DNA from: Lacisediminihabitans profunda
GTDB lineage: Bacteria; Actinomycetota; Actinomycetes; Actinomycetales; Microbacteriaceae
NCBI RefSeq assembly: GCF_008040105.1
Contig: NZ_VRMG01000013.1
Coordinates: forward strand, 1-64,000
Length of the DNA stretch: 64,000 nt
Direction of reading: 5' to 3'
Shown here: in pieces, positions 42,481 to 50,767 of the stretch
Numbering within the stretch: the stretch's first letter is position 1
How the letters are laid out: the number at the start of each line of letters is the position of its first letter
Program-made: the position numbers and the translations under genes
The notes under the pieces: model-generated
What the model was told of the DNA's origin: nothing
Seen by the model: only the letters and a program-made list of their open reading frames with translations
The model's database searches: none

Positions 42481-42948
42481 ATGAGCGTGAATCCCAAACC
42501 CCTCCAACTCGACGATGTCTCGAAGGCGATTATCGAACAGTTGCAGGCCGACGGGCGGCGCAGTTACGCCGAGATCGGCAAGGCGGTGGGGCTCAGCGAG
42601 GCCGCCGTGCGGCAGCGAGTGCAGAAACTCACGGATTCCGGGGTGATGCAGATCGTGGCCGTGACAGACCCGATGCAGCTCGGTTTCTACCGCCAGGCGA
42701 TGGTCGGAGTGAGGGTGAGTGGCGACACGACCGTGGTGGCCGAGAAGCTCGCCAAGATCTCCGCCGTCGACTACGTCGTGCTCACGGCCGGGAGCTTCGA
42801 CATCCTCGTCGAGGTCGTATGCGAGAACGATGAAGACCTCATCGATCTGCTCAACAAGGAAATCCGGGGAATCCCGGGGGTCCAATCCACAGAAACATTC
42901 GTCTATCTCAAACTGCAGAAGCAGTTCTACAACTGGGGAACTAGATAA
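42481..42948 (+). CDS. Lrp/AsnC-family transcriptional regulator
   Basis: This is a 155-residue feast/famine regulator with an N-terminal winged helix-turn-helix (about 10-60; SYAEIGKAVGLSEAAVRQRV) and a C-terminal RAM ligand-binding domain (about 70-150; AVDYVVLTAGSFDILVEVVC). No ribosome site precedes ATG 42481, but the promoter places the start of transcription at the ATG. It is followed two bases later by the SpuC-like aminotransferase, so both form one operon, and it is divergent from the aldehyde dehydrogenase. It probably senses an amine, amino acid or putrescine-derived compound and controls both sides. Confidence 0.92.
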   Translation: MSVNPKPLQLDDVSKAIIEQLQADGRRSYAEIGKAVGLSEAAVRQRVQKLTDSGVMQIVAVTDPMQLGFYRQAMVGVRVSGDTTVVAEKLAKISAVDYVVLTAGSFDILVEVVCENDEDLIDLLNKEIRGIPGVQSTETFVYLKLQKQFYNWGTR

Positions 42949-42950
42949 CC

Positions 42951-44372
42951 ATGACAATGCCAACCCCCGTCGAGCCGTCAACCCGTCCGCTCGACCACGA
43001 CGAAGCCGACCTTCAGCGCAAGGCGAAGGACCATCTCTGGATGCACTTCGCACGCCAGTCCGTGATGGAGGACGGTCACGGCGTACCCATCATCGTCAAG
43101 GGCCAGGGCCACCACATCTGGGACAGCAAGGGCAAGAAGTACATCGATGGCCTGAGCGGACTGTTCACGGTCAACGCCGGCCACGGGCGCAAGCGTCTCG
43201 CCCACGCCGCGGCGAAGCAGGCCGAGGAGCTGGCATTCTTCCCGATCTGGTCCTATGCGCACCCGAACGCGATCGAACTCGCCGACCGACTCGCGTCGTA
43301 CGCGCCGGGCGACCTCAACCGGGTGTTCTACTCGACCGGTGGCGGCGAGGCGGTCGAGACCGCCTTCAAGCTCGCCAAGTACTACTGGAAACTCCAGGGC
43401 CGCCCCACCAAGCACAAGGTCATCTCGCGCAATGTCGCGTACCACGGCACCCCGCAGGGCGCGCTCGCCATCACGGGCATCCCGGCCATGAAGGAGATGT
43501 TCGAGCCGGTCACCCCCGGTGGTTTCCGGGTGCCGAACACGAACTTCTACCGTGCGGCCGAGATGAGCGCGCCGACCGATGACCTGGAGATCTTCGGCAT
43601 GTGGGCCGCGAACCGCATCGAGGAGATGATCCAGTTCGAGGGCCCCGAGACCGTCGCGGCCATCTTCCTCGAGCCCGTGCAGAACTCGGGTGGATGTTTC
43701 CCGCCCCCGCCCGGCTACTTCAAGCGCGTTCGCGAGATCTGCGACAAGTACGACGTGCTTCTCGTCGCCGACGAGGTCATCACCGCATTCGGGCGGATCG
43801 GCAACATGTTCGCCTCGACCACCTACGGGATCGAACCCGACATGATCACGTGCGCCAAGGGCATGACGAGCGGGTACTCCCCGATCGGCGCCACGATCGT
43901 GAGCGACAAGGTCTACGAGCCGTTCAAGCATGGCAACACGTCGTTCTACCACGGCTACACCTTCGGCGGTCACCCCGTGTCGGCCGCCGTCGCGCTCGCC
44001 AACCTCGACATCTTCGAGGAGGAGAAGCTCAACGAGAACGTTCGCGAGAACTCGCCGGCATTCCGCGCGACCCTCGAGAAGCTCCTCGACCTGCCCATCG
44101 TCGGCGACGTGCGCGGTGACGGCTACTTCTTCGGCATCGAGCTCGTGAAGGACAAGGCCACTCGCGAGACCTTCGACGACGACGAGTCGGAGCGCCTGCT
44201 GCGGGGCTTCATGTCCAAGGCGCTCTTCGAGGCCGGGCTGTACTGCCGCGCCGACGACCGCGGCGACCCCGTCATCCAGCTCGCGCCACCGCTCACGGTC
44301 GGCCAGAAGGAGTTCGACGAGATCGAGAGCATCCTGCGCGGCGTGCTCACCGAGGCCTGGACCCGCCTCTAG
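42951..44372 (+). CDS. Class III aminotransferase, SpuC/putrescine-pyruvate type
   Basis: This is a PLP enzyme of 473 residues related to omega-amino acid:pyruvate and putrescine:pyruvate aminotransferases. The N-terminal HLWMHFARQ and GHHIWDSKGKKYIDGLSG motifs are typical. STGGGEAVETAFKLAKYYW binds the cofactor phosphate, ADEVITAFGRIG holds the Asp, and the Schiff-base lysine is in CAKGMTSGYSPIGA. The likely role is putrescine to 4-aminobutanal, feeding the divergent aldehyde dehydrogenase. Start is ATG 42951, with another ATG two codons later, just after the regulator's stop. A hairpin follows the gene. Confidence 0.88.
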   Translation: MTMPTPVEPSTRPLDHDEADLQRKAKDHLWMHFARQSVMEDGHGVPIIVKGQGHHIWDSKGKKYIDGLSGLFTVNAGHGRKRLAHAAAKQAEELAFFPIWSYAHPNAIELADRLASYAPGDLNRVFYSTGGGEAVETAFKLAKYYWKLQGRPTKHKVISRNVAYHGTPQGALAITGIPAMKEMFEPVTPGGFRVPNTNFYRAAEMSAPTDDLEIFGMWAANRIEEMIQFEGPETVAAIFLEPVQNSGGCFPPPPGYFKRVREICDKYDVLLVADEVITAFGRIGNMFASTTYGIEPDMITCAKGMTSGYSPIGATIVSDKVYEPFKHGNTSFYHGYTFGGHPVSAAVALANLDIFEEEKLNENVRENSPAFRATLEKLLDLPIVGDVRGDGYFFGIELVKDKATRETFDDDESERLLRGFMSKALFEAGLYCRADDRGDPVIQLAPPLTVGQKEFDEIESILRGVLTEAWTRL

Positions 44373-44381
44373 CCTCTGGCC

Positions 44382-44414
44382 CGGTTCGCGCCACCCGAGC
44401 GGTCGCGCGAACCG
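44382..44414 (+). terminator. Hairpin directly after the SpuC-like gene
   Basis: CGGTTCGCGC (44382-44391) and GCGCGAACCG (44405-44414) form a perfect 10-bp stem with a 13-nt loop, starting nine bases past the stop codon. No T-run follows, so it is a GC-rich hairpin of the kind common in actinobacteria. It probably ends the Lrp-aminotransferase transcript. Confidence 0.5.
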
Positions 44415-44416
44415 TG

Positions 44417-44503
44417 CTTCCGAAATCCATGCATTCTTCCGGCGACACGGCTCAGCTGACACGAATTACGGCGTGTCGCCGAGAGATGCATGGATTTCGG
44501 AAG
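44417..44503. repeat. Nested 87-bp palindrome upstream of the FAD oxidase
   Basis: The outer arms CTTCCGAAATCCATGCAT (44417-44434) and their exact complement (44486-44503) span 18 bp. Inside, CGGCGACACG (44440-44449) and CGTGTCGCCG (44471-44480) form a second 10-bp stem, with short mismatched stretches between. The palindrome fills the gap between the SpuC-like gene and the FAD oxidase, whose coding start follows at 44565. It looks like a dispersed repeat or a MITE-type element rather than a plain terminator. No other copy is seen in the window. Confidence 0.75.
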
Positions 44504-44564
44504 GGGACGAAGGGGCGGCAGGGACAGGACAAGAGGGGATGTCGACGATGATCGGGGCGCGTTC

Positions 44565-45935
44565 GTGACCTACCGGGACCTGAGCTTCTGGTTCGATTCC
44601 CTGGCGCAGTCGGGCGCCGACGCCCTCGAGCCGCGGGCGGCCCTGCCCGGCGACCGGGATGCCGACGTCGCGATCATCGGTGGCGGTCTCACCGGCCTCT
44701 GGACCGCGTACTACCTCGCGAAGGCGAGCCCGGCGCTGCGCATCGTCGTGCTGGAGAAGGCGATCGCGGGCTTCGGGGCATCGGGACGCAACGGCGGCTG
44801 GTGTTCGGCCCTCTTCCCCGCGAGCGCCGGCTCGCTCGAGCGCCGCCACGGACGGGATGCCGCCATCGCCATGCGACGGGCGATGGTCGACACCGTCGAC
44901 GAGGTCGGACGGGTGGCCGCGGCGGAGGGCATCGACTGCGACTTCGTGCGGGGCGGCACCCTGGCATTCGCGCGCAGCCCGCTGCAGTTGCGCGAGGCGG
45001 AAGCGGAGGTGGCGGAGGCCGCGCGCTTCGGCGTGGACCGGCTGGAACTTCGACGTGCCGGCGAGATCCCGAACGCGGCCGGCGCCCTCGGGGCGGCCTT
45101 CGACCCGGCCTGCGCGAGGGTGCAGCCCGCCAGACTCGTGCGCGGACTCGCCGAGACCGTCGAGGGTCTCGGCGTCACGATCTTCGAGGACACCGAGGTT
45201 CTGGACTGGGCCGAGCACCGCGTCAGGACGACCCGCGGCACGGTCAGCGCGCCCGTCGTGGTCGTCGCAACCGAGGGCTACGGCGCGACGCTGCCCAGCA
45301 CCCGGCGCCGAATCCTGCCGCTCTACTCGCTCATGATCGCCACCGAGCCGCTCGGCGAGGATGTCTGGGCCGAGATCGGGATCGAGCATGGGCAGACCTT
45401 CACCGACTACCGCCACCTGCTCATCTACGGGCAGCGCACCGCCGACAATCGCTTCGCCTTCGGGGGCCGCGGGGCGCGTTATCACTGGGGCAGCAGCATC
45501 CGTCCGGACTACGACCGGGTTCCGCACGTCTTCGAGCATCTGCGCAAGACCCTCGTCGACCTGTTCCCGGCCGCGAGGGGTGCGGCGGTCACCCATCGGT
45601 GGGGCGGCCCGCTCGGCGTGCCGCGCGACTGGCACGCCGCGGCCGGCTTCGACCGCGCGAGCGGGATCGCCTTTGCCGGCGGCTACGTCGGCGATGGCCT
45701 GAGCACCACCAACCTCGCCGGCCGGACCCTCGCCGACCTCATTCTCGAGCGCGACAGCGAGCTGACCAGGCTCCCCTGGGCCAACCACGTCTCGCCCGAC
45801 TGGGAGCCAGAACCGCTGCGCTTCATCGGCTCCAATCTCGGGCTTGCCGCGATGGGCGCCGCCGACGTGGAGGAGCGGATCACCGGACGCGCGTCGGTGC
45901 TCGCGAAAATCATGGGACCGCTCGTCGGACACTGA
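44565..45935 (+). CDS. FAD-dependent amine/amino acid oxidase (PuuB/DAO-like)
   Basis: This is a 456-residue flavoprotein of the D-amino acid oxidase/PuuB superfamily. The dinucleotide-binding motif is VAIIGGGLTGLWTAYYLAK, followed by VLEKAIAGFGASGRNGGWC, a hallmark of the gamma-glutamylputrescine oxidase branch. The C-terminus has FAGGYVGDGLSTTNLAGRTL. It likely oxidises an amine or gamma-glutamyl amine to an aldehyde with hydrogen peroxide release. No PuuA-like ligase is nearby, so the substrate is open. I chose GTG 44565 (VTYRDLSFWFDSL) with GGGG upstream. A reading from 44490 would begin inside the palindrome. Confidence 0.83.
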   Translation: MTYRDLSFWFDSLAQSGADALEPRAALPGDRDADVAIIGGGLTGLWTAYYLAKASPALRIVVLEKAIAGFGASGRNGGWCSALFPASAGSLERRHGRDAAIAMRRAMVDTVDEVGRVAAAEGIDCDFVRGGTLAFARSPLQLREAEAEVAEAARFGVDRLELRRAGEIPNAAGALGAAFDPACARVQPARLVRGLAETVEGLGVTIFEDTEVLDWAEHRVRTTRGTVSAPVVVVATEGYGATLPSTRRRILPLYSLMIATEPLGEDVWAEIGIEHGQTFTDYRHLLIYGQRTADNRFAFGGRGARYHWGSSIRPDYDRVPHVFEHLRKTLVDLFPAARGAAVTHRWGGPLGVPRDWHAAAGFDRASGIAFAGGYVGDGLSTTNLAGRTLADLILERDSELTRLPWANHVSPDWEPEPLRFIGSNLGLAAMGAADVEERITGRASVLAKIMGPLVGH

Positions 45936-46016
45936 CGCCGCCCGGGGGAACGCCGAGGCGATCCTGCTAGCATTTCGAAGCCGATGGGGACGGCGAACGG
46001 CGCGATCGAGGAGACC

Positions 46017-47045
46017 ATGACACTGTTCGAGGGGGCCGACGAGGCGTACTCCGCGCCGAGGCGACGTCGCCGAGGGCTCTCCAGGGTCGTCCCGACGGTG
46101 ATCGCCCTCCTCCTGGTCGCCGCGGGCGCCTGGGGCGTCGTGAGCTTCCAGCGCCTCGTCGACCAGTACACGGTCTGGACCTTCACCCCCTCCGCCGCGA
46201 CCGAGTCGATCGCCGACGGATCGCGGATGACCGCGGAGGGACGATTCCTCTTCTTCGCGAGCAAGCCGGCGGTGGAGCCCGCCGCCCTCTTCGACTCGAG
46301 CTGCGCGAGCGAACAGGAGGGAAGCGGGATCCTCGGCTGTTACCTGCCGACCGGGCGCACCATCCACCTCTTCGACGTCACCGACGACCGCCTCGCCGGC
46401 CTCGAAGACGTCGTCGGCGCGCACGAGATGCTGCATGCGGCCTGGGACCGGATGAACACGCTCGACCGCCAGCAACTCATCCCCGAGCTCGAGGCGGCCG
46501 CGAGTCGGCTCGCCGGGAACGCCGACTTCACCAGCCGGATGGCGTACTACGCGAAGGCGGAACCGGGCGAGCGCGACAACGAGCTGCACTCCATCATCGG
46601 CACCGAGGTCGCATCGATCGGGCCGGCCCTCGAGGCGCATTACGCCCAGTACTTCACGGACCGCGCGGCGGTCGTCGCCCTGCACGAGAAGTCGGATGCG
46701 GTCTTCACCGACCTGCAGGCCCGCTCGGCCGCGCTCTCCACCGCCATGGCCGCGCTCAAGGCCGAGATCGACACCGAGTACGCCGCGTACTCCTCCGGCT
46801 ATGAGGGGCTCAACGCCGACGTTCTCGCGTTCAACGCCCGCACCGACTGGACCTCGAACGCGGAGATCGGCCGGGCCACGCGCTCCCTGGAGGCGCGGCG
46901 GGCGGCGCTCGACGCCCAGTACGCCGACGTCGTCGCCAAGCACAACGAGTACAACGCAGACCACGCGGCCCTCACCTCGCTCACCGACCAGACCAACGAG
47001 CTCTACAAGGGACTCAACCTGCAGCCGGCCCTGCCGAGCAAGTAG
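46017..47045 (+). CDS. Membrane-anchored protein with HEMLH (HExxH-like) motif and coiled coil
   Basis: I do not recognise a named family. The 342 residues have an Arg-rich N-terminus (RRRRR, 15-19), one membrane segment (about 24-44) and a large extracytoplasmic part. The segment AHEMLHAAWD (H136, E137, H140) fits a HExxH zinc-metalloprotease motif. The later ERDNELHSIIGTE segment (about 195-207) could supply a third, glutamate ligand. Two cysteines (C96, C108) may form a disulfide. The last 120 residues are Ala/Glu-rich and coiled-coil-like. The ATG at 46017 follows GAGGAG. It ends three bases before the convergent ABC transporter, so it is monocistronic. Confidence 0.75.
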   Translation: MTLFEGADEAYSAPRRRRRGLSRVVPTVIALLLVAAGAWGVVSFQRLVDQYTVWTFTPSAATESIADGSRMTAEGRFLFFASKPAVEPAALFDSSCASEQEGSGILGCYLPTGRTIHLFDVTDDRLAGLEDVVGAHEMLHAAWDRMNTLDRQQLIPELEAAASRLAGNADFTSRMAYYAKAEPGERDNELHSIIGTEVASIGPALEAHYAQYFTDRAAVVALHEKSDAVFTDLQARSAALSTAMAALKAEIDTEYAAYSSGYEGLNADVLAFNARTDWTSNAEIGRATRSLEARRAALDAQYADVVAKHNEYNADHAALTSLTDQTNELYKGLNLQPALPSK

Positions 47046-47048
47046 GCC

Positions 47049-49031
47049 CTAGAGCTCGGCGGTGGCCGGTGCCGCGAACTGCGCGTTGTACAGCCGGAAG
47101 TACGCCCCCTCCGCGGCGAGCAACTCCGTGTGCGTGCCCTGCTCGACGATGGCGCCGGACTCCATGACCAGGATCAGGTCGGCATCCCGAATCGTGGACA
47201 GCCGGTGCGCGATGACGAAGCTCGTGCGGTCCGTGCGCAGCGCTTGCATCGCCTGCTGCACCAGCAGCTCGGTGCGCGTGTCGACCGAGCTCGTCGCCTC
47301 GTCGAGGATGAGCACACTCGGTTTCGCGAGGAAGGCCCGCGCGATCGTGATGAGCTGCTTCTCGCCCGCGCTCACGTTGGACGCCTCGTCGTCGAGCACC
47401 GTGTCGTAGCCGTCCGGCAGCGCATGAACGAAGCGATCCACGTAGCAGGCCGTCGCCGCCTCCAGGATCTCGTCCTCGGTGGCTCCTGAGCGTCCGTAGG
47501 CGATGTTGTCCCGGATGGTGCCGCCGAACAGCCAGGTGTCCTGGAGCACCATTCCGAGCTTCGACCGGAGGCTGTCCCTCGTCATCGTCGTGATGTCGAC
47601 GCCGTCGAGGGTGATGCGCCCGGAGTCGAGCTCGTAGAAGCGCATCATGAGGTTCACCAGGGTGGTCTTGCCCGCACCGGTCGGGCCGACGATCGCGATG
47701 GTCTGCCCGGGATTCGCCACGAGCGACAGGTCGTCGATGAGCGGGGTCTCCGGGTCGTAGCGGAAGCTGACGTGTTCGAAGGCCAGCCGACCGGGACCGG
47801 CCGCCGGAGAGGTCGCACCGACGGCATCCGGCGACTGCTCCTCGGCGTCGAGCAGTTCGAAGACTCGCTCGGCGCTCGCCACACCGGACTGCAGCAGGTT
47901 GGCCATCGAGCCCAGCTGGCTGAGCGGCTGCGTGAAGTTGCGGGAGTACTGGATGAACGCCTGCACGTCGCCGATCCCGAGAGATCCCGACGCGACCTTC
48001 AGACCGCCGACGACGGCGATCGCGACGTAGACGAGGTTGCCGACGAACATCATCGACGGCATGATGATGCCGCTGATGAACTGGGCGCTGAAGCTCGCCT
48101 GGAACAGCTCCTCGTTCTTCTCGGCGAACCTCGCGGTCACCTCGCGCTGTCTCCCGAACACCTTCACGAGGGCATGCCCGGTGAAGGCCTCCTCGATCTG
48201 GCCGTTGAGCGCTCCGGTGTGGGCCCACTGCGCCACGAACTTCTTCTGTGAGCGCTTGGCGATCGTCGCCGTGATGAAGAGCGTGAGCGGCACGGTGACG
48301 AGGGCGATGAGCGCGAGCTCCCACGAGATGGTGAACATCAGCACGAGCACTCCGAGCACCGTGAGTACCGAGGTGATGAGCTGGCTCAGCGTCTGCTGCA
48401 GGGTTGTCGAGATGTTGTCGATGTCGTTGGTCACCCGGCTGAGCAACTCGCCCCGGGGGGTCTTGTCGAAGTAGCCGAGCGGCAACCGGTTGATCTTGGC
48501 CTCGACGTCGCGGCGCATGCGGTAGACGGTGCGCTGGGTGACCCCGTTGAGCACGAATCCCTGAAGCCACTGGAACGCCGAGGCGAATACATAGAGTCCG
48601 AGGATCATCACGAGCAGGTTGCCGAGGGCCGTGAAGTCGATGCCGTGGCCCGGGTTGAGGTTCACGCCGCCGAGGAGACTCGCCTGGGCGTCCTGCCCGT
48701 TCGCCTTGAGGCCGGCGATGATCTGCGCCTTCGTCGTTCCAACGGGAAACTTCGAGGAGAAGAATCCGTCGACGATGAGGTTCGTCGCGTTGCCGAGGAG
48801 CTTCGGCCCGGCGACGGAGAGCCCGACGCTCACGATGCCGAGAAGCACCACGCCGATCACCTTGAGACGCTCCGGGCGCAACTGCCCGAGGAGTCGTCTC
48901 GACGACGCCCGGAAGTTCATCGACTTCTCGACTGGCATGCTCATGCCGGCCCACGGCCCGCCGCCTCCCGGCCCGCGACGAATCGGGGGACGGCCCTGGG
49001 CGGATGAGCTCTGTGTCGATGTCTGGCTCAT
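47049..49031 (-). CDS. Heterodimeric ABC exporter subunit B (noncanonical signature VSAGE)
   Basis: This is an ABC half-transporter of 660 residues with a Gly/Pro-rich N-terminal tail, six membrane segments (about 58-350) and an ATPase domain. Walker A GPTGAGKTT is at 449-457, the signature is NVSAGEKQL (552-560) rather than LSGGQ, and Walker B LILDEAT has the catalytic glutamate E578. The ATG start at 49031 overlaps the stop of the partner gene (ATGA). The pair fits multidrug or lipid exporters. The unusual signature suggests that it contributes half of the degenerate ATP site. Confidence 0.88.
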   Translation of the reverse strand: MSQTSTQSSSAQGRPPIRRGPGGGGPWAGMSMPVEKSMNFRASSRRLLGQLRPERLKVIGVVLLGIVSVGLSVAGPKLLGNATNLIVDGFFSSKFPVGTTKAQIIAGLKANGQDAQASLLGGVNLNPGHGIDFTALGNLLVMILGLYVFASAFQWLQGFVLNGVTQRTVYRMRRDVEAKINRLPLGYFDKTPRGELLSRVTNDIDNISTTLQQTLSQLITSVLTVLGVLVLMFTISWELALIALVTVPLTLFITATIAKRSQKKFVAQWAHTGALNGQIEEAFTGHALVKVFGRQREVTARFAEKNEELFQASFSAQFISGIIMPSMMFVGNLVYVAIAVVGGLKVASGSLGIGDVQAFIQYSRNFTQPLSQLGSMANLLQSGVASAERVFELLDAEEQSPDAVGATSPAAGPGRLAFEHVSFRYDPETPLIDDLSLVANPGQTIAIVGPTGAGKTTLVNLMMRFYELDSGRITLDGVDITTMTRDSLRSKLGMVLQDTWLFGGTIRDNIAYGRSGATEDEILEAATACYVDRFVHALPDGYDTVLDDEASNVSAGEKQLITIARAFLAKPSVLILDEATSSVDTRTELLVQQAMQALRTDRTSFVIAHRLSTIRDADLILVMESGAIVEQGTHTELLAAEGAYFRLYNAQFAAPATAEL

Positions 49032-50767
49032 GCCACTTCCTCCGCTCGCAGCTGGCTGCCGACGATCTCGGCGTATGTCGGGTTCGACCCGATGAGTTCG
49101 TCGTGCGTTCCCCTGCCCACTATCTCCCCGTGTTCGAGCACCAGGATCTCGTCGGCGCCGATGATGGTCGAGACCCGCTGGGCCACGACGATGACGGTCG
49201 CGTTGGCGACCCGCTGCCCGAGTGCCAGACGGAGCCGGGCGTCGGTCGCGGTGTCCAGGGCCGAGAACGAATCGTCGAAGACGTAGATCTCGGGGGTCTT
49301 CACGAGCGCCCGCGCAATCGCGAGGCGCTGGCGCTGACCGCCCGAGAGATTCGTGCCGCCCTGGGCGATCGGCCCCTCGAGCTTCTCCGGCATGTCGGCC
49401 ACGAAGTCCCTCGCCTGGGCGATGTCCAGCGCCTCCCAGATCTCCTCGTCCGTCGCATCCGGCTTTCCGTAGCGGAGGTTGGAGGCGACGGTGCCGGAGA
49501 ACAGGTACGGCTTCTGCGGGATGAGGCCGATGCGACTCCAGAGCAGGTCGGGCTCGAGCTCGCGGACATCCACTCCGTCGACGAGCACCGAGCCTCCCGT
49601 CGCGTCGAAGAGTCGCGGGATCAGGCTCACGAGCGTCGTCTTGCCCGCGCCCGTGCTGCCGATGATGGCGGTCGTGCGTCCGGGCACGGCCTCGAAGTCG
49701 AGATGGTGGAGCACCGGGGCCTCAGCGCCCGGGTAGGAGAAGGTCACATCGCGGAACTGCACGGTGCCCTTGCCCCGCAGCGACGTCACCGGGGCGTGGT
49801 GCAGCAGCACGCTCGACTCGGTGTCGAGCACCTCGGCGATGCGGTCGGCCGAGACGGCCGCCCGCGGAATCATTATCGACATGAAGGTGGCCATCATCAC
49901 CGCCATGAGGATCTGGATGAGGTAGCTCAGGAAGGCGATGAGGGCACCGATCTGCATGGAACCGTCGTTGATGCGGAACGAGCCGAACCACAGCACGGCG
50001 ACGCTCGTGACGTTGACCACGAGCATCACCACGGGAAAGACCAGGGCGAAGAGCCGGCCGGAGCGAAGTCCCGTGAGCGTGACGCCCATGTTCGCCTGTT
50101 CGAAGCGCTCGGTCTCGACCGTCTCCCGCACGAAGGCGCGCACGACGCGGATGCCAGTGAGCTGCTCGCGCAGAACCTGGTTGACCGTGTCGATTTTCTT
50201 CTGCATCAGGCGGAACTGGGGCACCATCCGCACGATGATCAGCGAGATGGACAGCAGGAGCACCGGAACGGCCACGACGAGCAGCCAGGAGAGCCCGACA
50301 TCCTGCTGGAGGGCGGCGATGACACCGCCGATCGCGAGGATCGGGGCCGAGACGAGCAGTGTGCAGGTCATCAGCACGAGCATCTGCACCTGCTGCACGT
50401 CGTTCGTCGTTCGCGTGATGAGCGACGGCGCGCCGAACTTGGAGACCTCCCGCTCGGAGAAGGCGCCCACTTGGTGGAACACCGCCCCGCGCAGGTCGCG
50501 GCCGAGCGCCATGGCGGCCTTCGCACCGAAATAGACGGCGATGATCGCGCAGGCGACCTGGCCGAGTGTGATGAGGAGCATCACCACGCCGAGGCGCAGG
50601 ATGTACGCCATGTCGCCCTTCGCCACTCCGTTGTCGATGATGTCCGCGTTCAGGCTGGGGAGGTACAGCGACGCGATCGACTGGGCGAACTGGAACACCA
50701 CGACCCCGAGCAGCAGACGCCCGTGGGGTCGGAGGTAGGTGCGCAGGACCTTAAGCAGCATGGTCAT
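49028..50767 (-). CDS. Heterodimeric ABC exporter subunit A (Walker B Asp-Asp)
   Basis: This is the partner half-transporter, 579 residues: six membrane segments (about 17-300), then Walker A GSTGAGKTT (370-378), the canonical signature LSGGQRQRLAIARA (474-487) and Walker B IYVFDDSFSALD. The catalytic glutamate is replaced by D499. With the other subunit this yields one normal and one degenerate ATP site, the pattern of TM287/288- or BmrCD-like exporters. The ATG at 50767 overlaps the TetR stop (ATGA), so the regulator and both subunits form one operon and the cell probably controls export through that repressor. The substrate is unknown. Confidence 0.9.
   Translation of the reverse strand: MTMLLKVLRTYLRPHGRLLLGVVVFQFAQSIASLYLPSLNADIIDNGVAKGDMAYILRLGVVMLLITLGQVACAIIAVYFGAKAAMALGRDLRGAVFHQVGAFSEREVSKFGAPSLITRTTNDVQQVQMLVLMTCTLLVSAPILAIGGVIAALQQDVGLSWLLVVAVPVLLLSISLIIVRMVPQFRLMQKKIDTVNQVLREQLTGIRVVRAFVRETVETERFEQANMGVTLTGLRSGRLFALVFPVVMLVVNVTSVAVLWFGSFRINDGSMQIGALIAFLSYLIQILMAVMMATFMSIMIPRAAVSADRIAEVLDTESSVLLHHAPVTSLRGKGTVQFRDVTFSYPGAEAPVLHHLDFEAVPGRTTAIIGSTGAGKTTLVSLIPRLFDATGGSVLVDGVDVRELEPDLLWSRIGLIPQKPYLFSGTVASNLRYGKPDATDEEIWEALDIAQARDFVADMPEKLEGPIAQGGTNLSGGQRQRLAIARALVKTPEIYVFDDSFSALDTATDARLRLALGQRVANATVIVVAQRVSTIIGADEILVLEHGEIVGRGTHDELIGSNPTYAEIVGSQLRAEEVA

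Noticed and set aside
44466-46964. Open frame of about 830 codons on the minus strand opposite the FAD oxidase
   Set aside because: Composition is Arg/Gly/Val-rich without motifs, and it overlaps two well-supported plus-strand genes.
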